This document shows, in pieces, positions 20,050 through 28,835 of a stretch of DNA of 64,000 nt. Each line of letters opens with the position of its first letter. The stretch's first letter is position 1. Made by a program: the position numbers and the translations under genes. The DNA is from CAMLIZ01 sp040758375 (lineage in GTDB: Bacteria; Pseudomonadota; Gammaproteobacteria; Burkholderiales; Burkholderiaceae_C), in NCBI GenBank assembly GCA_040758375.1, contig JBFLWE010000015.1, positions 1-64,000 on the forward strand, given 5' to 3'. The notes beneath the pieces were generated by a model, which worked only from the letters and a program-made list of their open reading frames with translations, made no database searches and was not told where the DNA came from.

Positions 20050-20305
20050 GAAGGCATCTCCTTCTGGTTTTGAAGGCCTGTGGATGGGAGTGCGCCCACT
20101 TCTTCGCCCGCGCCGTTGAAGGGCGGGGGAGGGGTCAACAACTCATGCTAAGGGAAGGGCATGACACTGACAACGTGGCGGAAACACTGTTCCGCCGCGC
20201 GTTGTCGCAGCCATGTCACACGGGTTTGCGTCAGGGCAATGCAAGTGCCGGCCGTAGAATCCGGGTTTTCCCTTGAGCCCTATCACAACTCCATCCGGCA
20301 TATCC

Positions 20306-20845
20306 ATGAGCCTGCACAACGTGACGCCCGGCGCCAAGGCGCCCGACGAGTTCAACGTGATCATCGAGATCCCGATGAACGCCGATCCGATCAAGTACGA
20401 AGTCGATGAGGAGACCGGCGCCCTGTTCGTCGACCGCTTCATGGGCACTGCGATGCACTATCCGTGCAACTACGGCTACATCCCCCAGACGCTGGCGGCC
20501 GACGGCGACCCGGTGGACGTGCTGGTGATCACGCCGATGCCGCTGATCCCCGGCGTGGTGGTGGCCTGCCGGCCGATCGGCATCCTGAAGATGGAAGACG
20601 AAGCCGGCGGCGACAGCAAGCTGCTGGCCGTGCCCATCGACAAGATCCTGCCGATCTACACCCACTGGCAGAAGCCGGAAGACATGAACCAGCTGCGCTT
20701 GCAGCAGATCCAGCACTTCTTCGAGCACTACAAGGACCTCGAGAAGGGCAAGTGGGTCAAGGTGGTGGGCTGGGAAGGCCCCGAGAGCGCGCGCCAGGAA
20801 GTGCGCGACGGCATGGCCAACTGGGGGCGCCAGCACGGCGCCTGA
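20306..20845 (+). CDS. ppa: Inorganic pyrophosphatase, soluble
   Basis: Cytosolic family I pyrophosphatase, 179 residues (E. coli 176), hydrolysing PPi to pull biosynthetic reactions. Active-site residues are in EIPMNADPIKYEVDEE, RFMGTAMHYPCNYGYIPQT and DGDPVDVLV. The start at ATG 20306 (MSLHNVTPG) matches the family; an upstream TTG at 20273 would add eleven residues and is unlikely. A TAGAAT -10 candidate lies at 20255-20260. The upstream gap also holds a short hairpin, GGCGGAA/TTCCGCC, around 20176-20195. Confidence 0.96.
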   Translation: MSLHNVTPGAKAPDEFNVIIEIPMNADPIKYEVDEETGALFVDRFMGTAMHYPCNYGYIPQTLAADGDPVDVLVITPMPLIPGVVVACRPIGILKMEDEAGGDSKLLAVPIDKILPIYTHWQKPEDMNQLRLQQIQHFFEHYKDLEKGKWVKVVGWEGPESARQEVRDGMANWGRQHGA

Positions 20846-20866
20846 ACGTCTTCGCACTGCCTGAGC

Positions 20867-20890
20867 AAGGGGGCCGCGCGCCCCCTTTTT
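20867..20890 (+). terminator. Terminator after ppa
   Basis: GGGGG-ccgcgcg-CCCCC hairpin followed by TTTTT, 22 bases after the ppa stop. Confidence 0.75.
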
Positions 20891-20964
20891 CATGCGCGCC
20901 GCGGAACCGCGGGGCCGCTGTCGCGCTCTACACTGCGCCCTTTTCGACCCACAGGCTTGTCCCG

Positions 20965-23673
20965 ATGCTGCGTCGTCTGCTGTTTGCTTGCGTGATCGCC
21001 CTGCAATTCGTGTCCGTCCAGGCGGCGCCTGCGTTGCGCCCGCTGCAGTCGGTGGAGGGGATCACCGAGTACCGGTTGGCCAACGGCCTGCAGGTGCTGC
21101 TCGTGCCGGACGACTCCAAACCCACGACGACGGTGAACCTCACCTACCGCGTCGGTTCGCGCCACGAAAACTACGGCGAGACCGGCATGGCGCACCTGCT
21201 GGAGCACCTGCTGTTCAAGGGCACGCCCACCACCCGCAACGTGTGGGCCGAGTTCACCAAGCGCGGTCTGCGCGCCAACGGCAGCACCTGGCTCGACCGC
21301 ACCAACTACTTCGCCAGCTTCGCCGCCAACGAGGACAACCTCAGGTGGTACCTCTCGTGGCAGGCCGACGCCATGGTCAACAGCTTCATTGCGCGCAAGG
21401 ATCTCGACAGCGAGATGACCGTGGTGCGCAACGAGATGGAGATGGGCGAGAACAGCCCCACGCGCATGCTGTTCGAGAAGACGCTGGCCACGATGTACCA
21501 GTGGCACAACTACGGCAAGTCGACCATCGGCGCGCGCTCCGACGTCGAGAACGTCGACATCGCCCGCCTGCAGGCCTTTTATCGCCGCTACTACCAGCCC
21601 GACAACGCCACGCTCATCGTCTCGGGCAAGTTCGAACCCACCAAGGTGCTGGGCTGGATCCAGAAGGACTTCGGCAAGATCGCGCGTCCCAAGCGCGTGC
21701 TGCCCCGGCTCTACACCCTCGACCCGGCGCAGGACGGCGAGCGCAGCGTCACCTTGCGGCGGGTGGGGGGGGCCACGATGCTGATGGCTGCTTACCACGT
21801 GCCGCCCGGCCCGCACCCCGACTATGCGGCGGTGGAACTGCTGCAACTCATTCTTGCCGACACCCCCTCCGGCCGGCTGCACAAGCGCCTGGTCGAACAA
21901 CAGCTGGCCGCCAGCGTGTTCAGCGAGACGCTGGCGCTGCACGACCCGGGCGCGGGCTTGTGGGGGGCACAACTCGCTCCGGGCCAGGACGTGGACAAGG
22001 CGCGCGCCGAACTGCTGGCCGTGGTGGAGGGGCTGAAGGCCGAGCCTGTCACCGAGACGGAGCTGGAGCGTGCCAAGGCCAAGTGGCTCAAGGGCTGGGA
22101 ACTGCAGTTCACCAACCCAGAGACCGTGGGCGTTGCGCTGTCAGAGGCCATTGCCCAGGGCGACTGGCGCCTGTTCTTCCTGCTGCGTGATCGGGTGCGC
22201 GAGGCCAAGCTGGCCGACGTGCAGCGTGTGGCCGAGCAGCGGCTGCTGCAATCCAACCGCACGCTGGCCATCTACGTCCCGACCGAGAAGCCCGTGCGCG
22301 CGCCGGCGCCGGCCGCGGTGGACGTGGCGCAGCAGATGAAGGAGTTCAAGCCGCAGGCCAGCGCTGCGGCGGTGGCGGCCTTCGAGGCCACGCCGGCCAA
22401 CATCGACCGCCATACACGGCGCCACGGCCTGCCCAGCGGCATGGAGCTCGCCTTGCTCTCAAAGCCCACGCGCGGCAATGCGGTGCAGGCGACCATGGTG
22501 CTGCGCTACGGCGACGAAAAGAGCCTGTTCGGGCTCGGCGAGGTGGCGGCCATGACCGCGCGCATGCTCGACCGCGGCACGGCGCGCATGACGCGCGAGC
22601 AGATCCAGGACCGCCTCGACCAGCTCAGGACCGAGCTGTCGTTCGGTGGCGGGGCGGGCGCACTGGTCGTGAACATCACGTCGCGCCGCGACACTTTTCC
22701 CGAGGCGATCGCGCTGCTGGGCCACTTGCTGCGCGAATCCAGCTTCCCCGCGCCTGCGCTCGAGGAGTTGCGGCGCCAGGCGCTCACAGCCGTGCAGCAG
22801 CAGCGCGACGATCCGCAGGCGATTGTGGCCAATGCGCTCGCGCGCCACGGCAACCCCTATCCGCGCGGTGACGTGCGCTACGCGCGCAGCTTCGACGAGT
22901 TGGTGGAGGAGATCAAGGCTGTCGACGCGCAGCAGTTGCGTGACTTCCACGCCCGTTTCTACGGCGCATCGCATGCGCAGTTCGGTGCGGTGGGCGACTT
23001 CGATCCGGCGGCCGTGCGGCGGGCGCTGGACTCGGCCTTCGGCCAGTGGAAGAGCACGGTGGCCTTTGCGCGCGTGGCCACGCCGCTGTACCTGCCGCCG
23101 CCTGCGCGACTGGAGTTCAAGACGCCGGACAAGCAGAACGCAGTGCTGAGCGTGCAGCAACGCATCGAGCTCAACGACCTGGACGCCGACTATCCGGCCG
23201 TGATGCTGGGCAACTTCATCCTCGGCTCGGGCGGCGACTCACGGCTGTGGAAGCGCATCCGCGAAACCGAGGGGCTGTCCTACAGCACCTACAGCACGGT
23301 GAGCTGGAACAACTTCGAGCGCAACTCGCTGTGGATCGGCGGCGCCATCTTCGCGCCTCAGAACCGCGACAAGGTGGAGCAGGCGTTCCGCGAGGAAGTG
23401 GCGCGTGCGCTGCAGCAGGGCCTCACCCCCCAGGAGGTGGACAGCGCCAAGGCCGCGCTGCTGAACTTCCGCCGCTTGAGCCGTGCGCAGGACGCCACCG
23501 TGGCCAGCACCCTGGCGAGCAACCTCTTTCTCGACCGCACCTTCGAGATCAGCCAGAAGGTCGACGACGCGTTGGCGGCGCTGACGGCGGAGCAGGTCAA
23601 CGCCGCGATGCGGCGGCACCTGAAGCCGCAGGCGTTTGTCTTCGGCGTGGCGGGAGACTTCAAGCAGCCTTGA
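20965..23673 (+). CDS. M16 family zinc metallopeptidase, two-domain, exported
   Basis: Exported peptidase of 902 residues with a signal peptide (1-21, ending VQAAPA). The N-terminal M16 half has the inverted zinc motif HLLEH (His77, Glu80, His81) and the downstream Glu cluster NEMEMGEN. The second half (from about 480) is an M16C-type domain without HxxEH but with the R-Y segment RIRETEGLSYS, so both halves of the clamshell are in one chain as in pitrilysin or insulysin. Many Burkholderiales carry the halves as two genes. The role is probably degradation of peptides in the periplasm. Its 3' end overlaps the convergent next gene by 14 bases. Confidence 0.93.
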   Translation: MLRRLLFACVIALQFVSVQAAPALRPLQSVEGITEYRLANGLQVLLVPDDSKPTTTVNLTYRVGSRHENYGETGMAHLLEHLLFKGTPTTRNVWAEFTKRGLRANGSTWLDRTNYFASFAANEDNLRWYLSWQADAMVNSFIARKDLDSEMTVVRNEMEMGENSPTRMLFEKTLATMYQWHNYGKSTIGARSDVENVDIARLQAFYRRYYQPDNATLIVSGKFEPTKVLGWIQKDFGKIARPKRVLPRLYTLDPAQDGERSVTLRRVGGATMLMAAYHVPPGPHPDYAAVELLQLILADTPSGRLHKRLVEQQLAASVFSETLALHDPGAGLWGAQLAPGQDVDKARAELLAVVEGLKAEPVTETELERAKAKWLKGWELQFTNPETVGVALSEAIAQGDWRLFFLLRDRVREAKLADVQRVAEQRLLQSNRTLAIYVPTEKPVRAPAPAAVDVAQQMKEFKPQASAAAVAAFEATPANIDRHTRRHGLPSGMELALLSKPTRGNAVQATMVLRYGDEKSLFGLGEVAAMTARMLDRGTARMTREQIQDRLDQLRTELSFGGGAGALVVNITSRRDTFPEAIALLGHLLRESSFPAPALEELRRQALTAVQQQRDDPQAIVANALARHGNPYPRGDVRYARSFDELVEEIKAVDAQQLRDFHARFYGASHAQFGAVGDFDPAAVRRALDSAFGQWKSTVAFARVATPLYLPPPARLEFKTPDKQNAVLSVQQRIELNDLDADYPAVMLGNFILGSGGDSRLWKRIRETEGLSYSTYSTVSWNNFERNSLWIGGAIFAPQNRDKVEQAFREEVARALQQGLTPQEVDSAKAALLNFRRLSRAQDATVASTLASNLFLDRTFEISQKVDDALAALTAEQVNAAMRRHLKPQAFVFGVAGDFKQP

Positions 23674-24823
23674 AGGGATTGCGCTCGCGCAGTTCGTCCA
23701 CGTAGGCGTCCACGCCGGCGCCTTCGCGCTGCAGGAACTCGGCCACCGCGTTGGCGAAGCGCGGATGCGCCAGCCAGTGTGCTGACGGGGTGCGCACCGG
23801 CAGCAGTCCGCGCGCCATCTTGTGTTCGCCTTGTGCGCCGCCTTCGAAGCGCTGGTAGCCCTGGGCAATGCACCACTGCAGCGGCTGGTAATAGCAGGCC
23901 TCGAAGTGCAGCAGGGGCACGTGTTCCAGGGCGCCCCAATAGCGGCCATACGCGATGCGCCGCTGCGGGTCGAGCGCGATCAGCGAGCTGGCGATCGGGT
24001 GGCCGCCTCGCTGCGCGACGAACATCAGCCAGGCTTGGGGCATGTCGGCCGCCATGTGCGCGAAGAAGTCGCGCGTGAGATAAGGCGTGGAGCCGTGCTC
24101 GCGGTAGGTGCGCGTGTAGCAGCGGTAGAAGAAGTCCCACTGCGCTGCATTGATCTCCGGCCCCGGGTGCACCGTGAACCGCACGCCGGCCTCGGACACG
24201 CGGCGCCGTTCCTGCTGGATCTTCTTGCGCTTGTCGCGCTGCAGGCTGGCCAGAAAGTCGCTGAAGTCGGCATACGGCTGTGGCGACCGGTTGTGCCAGT
24301 GGAACTGGACATTGCCGCGAAGCAGCCAGCCCTGGTCACGCGCCGCCGCCATGTCGGCCCCGTCGCCAAAGAGCAGATGGGCCGAGGAAAGCTGGTTGTC
24401 GGCGGCCAGGCGGCTCATGCCCTGCAGCAGCAGGCCCCGCGCTTCATCGTCCGCGGCCAGCAGGCGAGAGCCCGGCACCGGCGTGAACGGCACGGCGCAC
24501 AGCAACTTGGGGTAGTAGGGCAGGCCGTGGCGCTGGTAGGCGTCTGCCCAGGCCCAGTCGAACACGTACTCGCCGTAGGAGTGCTCCTTCAGGTAGAGCG
24601 CGCAGCCTCCACGCAGGCGGTCGCCCAGCCGCAGCGTCATGAAGCAGGGCACCCAGCCGGTGGCGGCTGTCGCGCTGCCCGACGCGTGCAACGCAGCCAG
24701 GTACTCCAGCCGCATGAAAGGCGTGGGATGCGGCTGCTGTGCGAGCAAGGTGTTCCAGGCCTCCCGGTCCATGGCCGAGGGGTCGTCGACGATCTGCAGG
24801 CTCAGCGACGCGGAGTGGTCCAT
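23660..24823 (-). CDS. FemAB-like / GNAT superfamily protein (PF04339 type)
   Basis: Protein of 387 residues from the family annotated as peptidoglycan biosynthesis/recognition or N-acyltransferase (formerly DUF482). Conserved blocks are HPTPFMRLEYLAAL near the N terminus, LYLKEHSYGEYVFDWAWADAYQRHG, LQRDKRKKIQQERRRV and FEACYYQPLQWCIAQGYQRFEGGAQGEHK. The family fold is GNAT-like, but the reaction is not established, so I do not assign a substrate. The start at ATG 24823 (MDHSASL) is preferred over one 17 codons upstream. It is divergent from glnB. Confidence 0.85.
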   Translation of the reverse strand: MDHSASLSLQIVDDPSAMDREAWNTLLAQQPHPTPFMRLEYLAALHASGSATAATGWVPCFMTLRLGDRLRGGCALYLKEHSYGEYVFDWAWADAYQRHGLPYYPKLLCAVPFTPVPGSRLLAADDEARGLLLQGMSRLAADNQLSSAHLLFGDGADMAAARDQGWLLRGNVQFHWHNRSPQPYADFSDFLASLQRDKRKKIQQERRRVSEAGVRFTVHPGPEINAAQWDFFYRCYTRTYREHGSTPYLTRDFFAHMAADMPQAWLMFVAQRGGHPIASSLIALDPQRRIAYGRYWGALEHVPLLHFEACYYQPLQWCIAQGYQRFEGGAQGEHKMARGLLPVRTPSAHWLAHPRFANAVAEFLQREGAGVDAYVDELRERNPFKAA

Positions 24824-24918
24824 CGCGGTGGTCTTGGGGGCGCGGGCCAGTGTCCCATGGGGGCCATGTTCCATGTTTAAATGCGCCCAATCGTTCCCAT
24901 TCCAGCGCCGGAGTCCCC

Positions 24919-25257
24919 ATGAAGCAGATCACCGCCATCATCAAGCCCTTCAAGCTCGAAGAAGTGCGCGAGGCGCTTGCCGAGGTGGGCGTGTCCGGCC
25001 TCACGGTCACCGAAGTCAAGGGTTTTGGCCGCCAGAAAGGCCATACCGAGCTCTACCGGGGCGCCGAGTACGTGGTCGACTTCCTGCCCAAGGTGAAGGT
25101 CGAGGTCGTGGTGAAGGACGCCGACGTCGAGCGCTGCATCGAGTCGATCATCAAGGCCGCCAAGACCGGCAAGATCGGCGACGGCAAGATCTTCGTCACC
25201 GCGGTGGAGCAGGTGGTGCGCATCCGCACCGGCGAGACCGACGAAGGCGCCATCTGA
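24919..25257 (+). CDS. glnB: Nitrogen regulatory protein PII
   Basis: PII signal protein of 112 residues that senses 2-oxoglutarate, ATP/ADP and, through uridylylation, glutamine. The sequence MKQITAIIKPFKLEEVREAL and the T-loop RGAEYVVDFLPK with Tyr51 are typical. The C-terminal signature is TGKIGDGKIFV. I call it GlnB and not GlnK because it closely resembles enterobacterial GlnB and no amtB gene lies next to it. It would control GlnD/GlnE/NtrB and carbon/nitrogen balance. Confidence 0.93.
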   Translation: MKQITAIIKPFKLEEVREALAEVGVSGLTVTEVKGFGRQKGHTELYRGAEYVVDFLPKVKVEVVVKDADVERCIESIIKAAKTGKIGDGKIFVTAVEQVVRIRTGETDEGAI

Positions 25258-25279
25258 ATCCAGCGCGCACCGGCGCGCC

Positions 25280-25867
25280 TCAGATCTGCGTGTAGTCGTC
25301 CGGCTGTGCCGCCAGCACGGCCAGCGCTGCCAGCCGGTCGAGCAACTCGGCAGGATCCGAGCCCACCTCCATCACCGCGCGCTGTGCGGGCGACAGAAAG
25401 CCGCGCGCGACCGTCTGCTCCAGGAACGCGAGCAGCGCATCGTAGTAGCCCTCGATGTTCAGCAGGCCGATCGGCTTGTCGTGGTAGCCCAGCTGGCGCC
25501 AGGTCCACACCTCGAACAGCTCTTCGAAAGTGCCGATGCCGCCAGGCAAGGCGATGAACAGGTCCGCCCGCTCGGCCATCATCTGTTTGCGCTGGTGCAT
25601 CGTGGGCACCACGTGCAGCTCGGACAGCCGGTCGTGGCCGACCTCCCGGCGCATCAGCGAATCGGGAATCACGCCGACCACCTGGCCGCCTGCGGCCAGT
25701 GTGGCGTCGGCCACTTCGCCCATCAAACCCACCTTGCCGCCGCCGTACACCAGGCGCCCACCGCGCGTGCCGATCGCCTGCCCGAGGCGTCGCGCCGCCG
25801 CGGTGAAGGCGGGTGAGTCGCCGTGGCGCGAGCCGCAGTACACGCACACCGACAGCGCTGCCGTCAT
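25280..25867 (-). CDS. LOG family protein (TIGR00730)
   Basis: Lysine-decarboxylase-like Rossmann protein of 195 residues from the LOG family (cytokinin riboside 5'-monophosphate phosphoribohydrolase). The diagnostic PGGIGTFEE motif lies at 108-116, with an upstream VYGGGKVGLMG (40-50) and the Arg-bearing HQRKQMMAERADLF. The expected reaction is hydrolysis of nucleoside monophosphates to base and ribose 5-phosphate; the bacterial role is uncertain. Its ATG overlaps the dgkA stop by four bases (ATGA), so it is the last gene of the minus-strand sigma-factor run. Confidence 0.92.
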   Translation of the reverse strand: MTAALSVCVYCGSRHGDSPAFTAAARRLGQAIGTRGGRLVYGGGKVGLMGEVADATLAAGGQVVGVIPDSLMRREVGHDRLSELHVVPTMHQRKQMMAERADLFIALPGGIGTFEELFEVWTWRQLGYHDKPIGLLNIEGYYDALLAFLEQTVARGFLSPAQRAVMEVGSDPAELLDRLAALAVLAAQPDDYTQI

Positions 25868-26250
25868 GAGCCGGCTCCCCAGTGCAGCCACATGGTCGCC
25901 AGCCAGAGGGCCGCGCAACTGCCGACCGAGAGGAACACGGCGGCACTGCCCAGGTCCTTGGCACGCTTGGACAACGGGTGCATTTCGTAGGAGACGCGGT
26001 CCACCACGGCTTCGATGCCGGAGTTGAGCAACTCGACGATCAGCATCAGGACCACCGAGCCGATCAGCAGCACGGTCTCGACCCAGTTTCGCCCGACCCA
26101 GAAGGCCGCCGGCACCAGTACCACGGCCGCCCAGAATTCCTGGCGAAACGCGCTTTCGCCCCGGTAGGCCGCCCAGAGTCCTTGCACCGAGTAGCCACAG
26201 GCGCGCAGCAGGCGATCGAGTCCTGTTCGGCCCTTGTGTGGATTGTCCAT
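25864..26250 (-). CDS. dgkA: Diacylglycerol kinase
   Basis: Small integral membrane kinase of 128 residues with three membrane helices (about 38-54, 58-75, 101-120). It phosphorylates diacylglycerol left from envelope glycan modification back to phosphatidic acid. The catalytic signature ELLNSGIEAVVDR is at 73-85. ATG 26250 begins MDNPHKGRTG. It follows the RDD gene by 23 bases and is translationally coupled to the LOG gene. Confidence 0.94.
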   Translation of the reverse strand: MDNPHKGRTGLDRLLRACGYSVQGLWAAYRGESAFRQEFWAAVVLVPAAFWVGRNWVETVLLIGSVVLMLIVELLNSGIEAVVDRVSYEMHPLSKRAKDLGSAAVFLSVGSCAALWLATMWLHWGAGS

Positions 26251-26273
26251 CCCGGGATTCTGCCGCCCTGCCG

Positions 26274-26783
26274 TCAACGCGGGGGCGGGCGGTAGGTGAT
26301 CAGGCGCGTGCCGCAAAAGACGTCGTGCCAGTACTGACGCAACGGATGCAGGTAGGACAGCGCAGCGTAGGCCAGCACCCCCAGCGCCAGGGCGCCGAAC
26401 AGCCCGCCGAGCGTGCCGACTCCGGCGACATGGGCGACCGCCAGTGCCGGCAGGAACCACAGCCAGCTGAGCAGGTAGCGCGCTGCCGCGCGCGCCTGGC
26501 TCACCGGCTGGCCGTCTGCGGCCACCAGCCGGATGTGCCAGGTTTTCATCGCCACGGTCTGTCCTCCATGAGACCAGAACCAGACGAAGTAGATGCCGAG
26601 CACGATGAACAGAAACGCCTGCAGCCCGTGCTGGCCCTGCAAGGCGTGGCGCTGTTGGGTCAGGCTGGAATACAGGTAGCCGGCGATCATGACCACGCCG
26701 AAGAGCAGTACGCCCTCGTAGAGGAAGCAGGCGAGCCGCCGCGCCAGGGGCGGCGCCCGCAGGAGGTCAGCCGGCCCGTTCAC
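26274..26783 (-). CDS. RDD family membrane protein
   Basis: Membrane protein of 169 residues with about three to four hydrophobic helices. RDD-type marks are PPLARRLACFLYEG at the N terminus and GQTVAMKTWHIRLV in the middle; the family is named for Arg-Asp-Asp, and here the second position is Tyr-Glu. The start is GTG 26783, fixed by a GTGA overlap with the DUF3106 stop. The function is unknown; some RDD proteins act as ion antiporters. Confidence 0.88.
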   Translation of the reverse strand: MNGPADLLRAPPLARRLACFLYEGVLLFGVVMIAGYLYSSLTQQRHALQGQHGLQAFLFIVLGIYFVWFWSHGGQTVAMKTWHIRLVAADGQPVSQARAAARYLLSWLWFLPALAVAHVAGVGTLGGLFGALALGVLAYAALSYLHPLRQYWHDVFCGTRLITYRPPPR

Positions 26784-27562
26784 CGGCGGTTCGGGGCCGA
26801 GGCTGCCGAGGCGGGCCGAGTACCCGCCGCCTGCGCGCCGCGCTGGGGCAACAGCGTGCTGCGATCGACGAAGCCGGGTGTGGCGGCCACCTTGGGCAAA
26901 CCCGGCTGCTGGTGGGCGGGCGGCGCCGGTGGCTTGGACATCAGCGTCGTGGTCGCGCCCGGCTTGGCTTGCACCACGGTAGGTGCCACTGGCTTGACCG
27001 GCGCCCTTGGCGGGGGCATGGCGGAGACGATGTTCGATTTCGGCACGGGGGCCGAGGCTGCCCCACGCGGTGCCCGTGGCGCCGCGCGCTCGGGAGCACT
27101 CGGGGCGGCACGCGCGGCAAGCTCGCGGCGCTGGTCTGGCGGCAGTGCCTGGTACTGCTCCCAGCGTGCCTGCCGTTCGGCCGGGCTGAGTTGCCGCAGC
27201 TCCTGGTAGTGCAGCCGGGCTTCTCCGCGCTCCTTGGGCGACAGACGCGCCCACTCGGTCATTCGCGCCTGGATCCGCTGCCGCTCGGCAGCGGACATCG
27301 AGGGAAACCGTGCCGCGATGTCGAGCCACTTTTCCTTGCGGGCGGCGTCGATGCTGGACCAGTCCCGTTCCAAGGGCGCCAGCGCGGCGCGCTGAGCCGG
27401 TGTGAGGGATTGCCACTCGGGGTTGGGCCGTGGCGCCAACTGCGCCTTTGGCGACGCGCTGGGCGGCCGGCGGGCAGCGTCTGCCGGTTGTGCCTGTACG
27501 CTTGCGGCGAACACCCAGGACGCGAGCCAGGCTGTCAGGAGCCGCTTGCCAGCAATGCGCAT
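26780..27562 (-). CDS. DUF3106 exported protein with helical SPxER repeats
   Basis: Exported protein of 260 residues. The signal peptide spans 1-24 (cleaved near SVQAQ). Residues about 50-150 are helical and carry short repeats: LTPAQR, MSAAER, LSPKER, LSPAER and LPPDQR. This layout resembles the LTxxQ repeats of Spy/CpxP/CnrX-type periplasmic sensors, though homology is only suggested. The C-terminal half is Pro/Ala-rich and probably disordered. It is coupled to RDD by GTGA and is seven bases from the DUF3619 stop. Confidence 0.88.
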   Translation of the reverse strand: MRIAGKRLLTAWLASWVFAASVQAQPADAARRPPSASPKAQLAPRPNPEWQSLTPAQRAALAPLERDWSSIDAARKEKWLDIAARFPSMSAAERQRIQARMTEWARLSPKERGEARLHYQELRQLSPAERQARWEQYQALPPDQRRELAARAAPSAPERAAPRAPRGAASAPVPKSNIVSAMPPPRAPVKPVAPTVVQAKPGATTTLMSKPPAPPAHQQPGLPKVAATPGFVDRSTLLPQRGAQAAGTRPASAASAPNRR

Positions 27563-27569
27563 GCGGCGT

Positions 27570-28019
27570 TCACTCCTGGACGGTCTTCATGAACTCGACG
27601 AAGCCCTCGTCGCGATAGGCATCGGGCGGCAAATCGTCGGCCAGCAGCGCGACGTCGATCTCGGCGGCGGCAGCGATCTGCGTGCGGTCGTGCAGTTCCT
27701 CTATGACGGACAGGCCGGCCACCAGCATGAGCAGCGGCACGAAGGAGGCCAGCTTGAGCCACCACGCGCTGCCTTGACGTCCGTGCCGCGCCAACGTGGC
27801 GCTGCCTCCCGGCTGCGCCACCACGGCCATCGGCGCTGCGCTGGACCGGCGACTGGCCAGTGCGCGTGCGAGCGCCTGCTCGCGCGCAAAGCGCAGACGT
27901 TCGGAGATGTCGGCGGGCGTTTGTTCCGCGCGCTCGGTCAGGCGCGCCGCGACGCGCAGAGCAAAGCGGGCCTGCAGTGCATCCAGGTCCCTTGGGGTGT
28001 ACAGCTTCGAGTTGTTCAT
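27570..28019 (-). CDS. DUF3619 single-pass membrane protein, candidate anti-sigma factor
   Basis: Protein of 149 residues: an N-terminal cytoplasmic part of about 85 residues with a helix rich in Arg and Ala, one membrane helix (about 86-108, WWLKLASFVPLLMLVAGL), and a short acidic C-terminal part ending in EFMKTVQE. Its start overlaps the sigma factor stop as ATGA. Size, topology and strict coupling to a sigma gene are those of an anti-sigma factor, but there is no zinc (HxxxCxxC) motif and DUF3619 has no proven role, so this is inference. Confidence 0.88.
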   Translation of the reverse strand: MNNSKLYTPRDLDALQARFALRVAARLTERAEQTPADISERLRFAREQALARALASRRSSAAPMAVVAQPGGSATLARHGRQGSAWWLKLASFVPLLMLVAGLSVIEELHDRTQIAAAAEIDVALLADDLPPDAYRDEGFVEFMKTVQE

Positions 28020-28582
28020 GGCGCGATTCCCTTGGCCCGGAGCGCCTTTGCCAAGGCATGGACCGCACGGGAGCAATGCGTCTTGACGCTGCCCTCCGAG
28101 CAGCCCATGACGGCGGCGGTTTCGGCGACGTCGAGTTCCTCCCAGTAACGCAACAAAAACGCCTCCCGTTGACGAGCCGGCAACAGAGCAACTTCGGTAT
28201 CGATCAGTAGCAGGATCTGCGCCCGGGAGACCGACTCCGCCGCGCTCTCCTGCGCCACACTGCCCTCGACCGCCTCCAGCATCTCCAGCAGGTCGAAATC
28301 GCCATCATCATCGGCGCCGTCGAAGTCGGAGAAGTTGTGGACGACGGCATTGCGCACTTTTTGGCGCCGGAACCAGTCCATCGTCGCGTTCGACAGGATG
28401 CGCTGGAACAGCAGCGGCAGCTCGGCCGGGGGGCGGTCGGCGTATTTCTCGGCCAGCCGGATCATGGCCTCCTGCACGATGTCAAGCGCGGCGTCGTCGT
28501 CGCGAACGGTATAGGCCGTGCGCTTGAATGCCCGCTTTTCGACGCTCTTGAGGAAGTCCGAGAGTTCTTTGTCGGTAGCCAA
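28016..28582 (-). CDS. ECF-type RNA polymerase sigma factor
   Basis: Sigma-70 family protein of 188 residues. Region 2 lies at about 12-80 (VRDDDAALDIVQEAMIRLAEKY, LFQRILSNATMDWFRRQK). An acidic linker (DFDGADDDGDFDLLEM) follows, then region 4 (LLPARQREAFLLRYWEELDVAETAAVMGCSEGSVKTHCSRAVHALAKAL). It heads a coupled series of envelope genes on the minus strand and is divergent from ilvB. A CATAAT -10 candidate lies at 28624-28629 on the minus strand, about 40 bases before the start. Autoregulation is plausible. Confidence 0.92.
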   Translation of the reverse strand: MATDKELSDFLKSVEKRAFKRTAYTVRDDDAALDIVQEAMIRLAEKYADRPPAELPLLFQRILSNATMDWFRRQKVRNAVVHNFSDFDGADDDGDFDLLEMLEAVEGSVAQESAAESVSRAQILLLIDTEVALLPARQREAFLLRYWEELDVAETAAVMGCSEGSVKTHCSRAVHALAKALRAKGIAP

Positions 28583-28835
28583 GGAAAGAGGAGGCTCGGA
28601 GGACGCGACGTTGGAAGCGCCGGATTATGCATGGGCCCGGCATCGGGCTTGCTGACACGCGCGCCCGCGCCAACAGATGCATAATGCTGCTTCGCACAAC
28701 GCAAGTAATGGGTCTCAAGCAGGTGCCCTACCGGGGCATCGTCGTTTTTGACCGCGCAGGTTCTGAATCCGCCTCACGAGGGCGAGAAGAGGAGCACCGA
28801 TGGTTTTTCGTCAGAGAAAATCACAGAGGTTCGAA

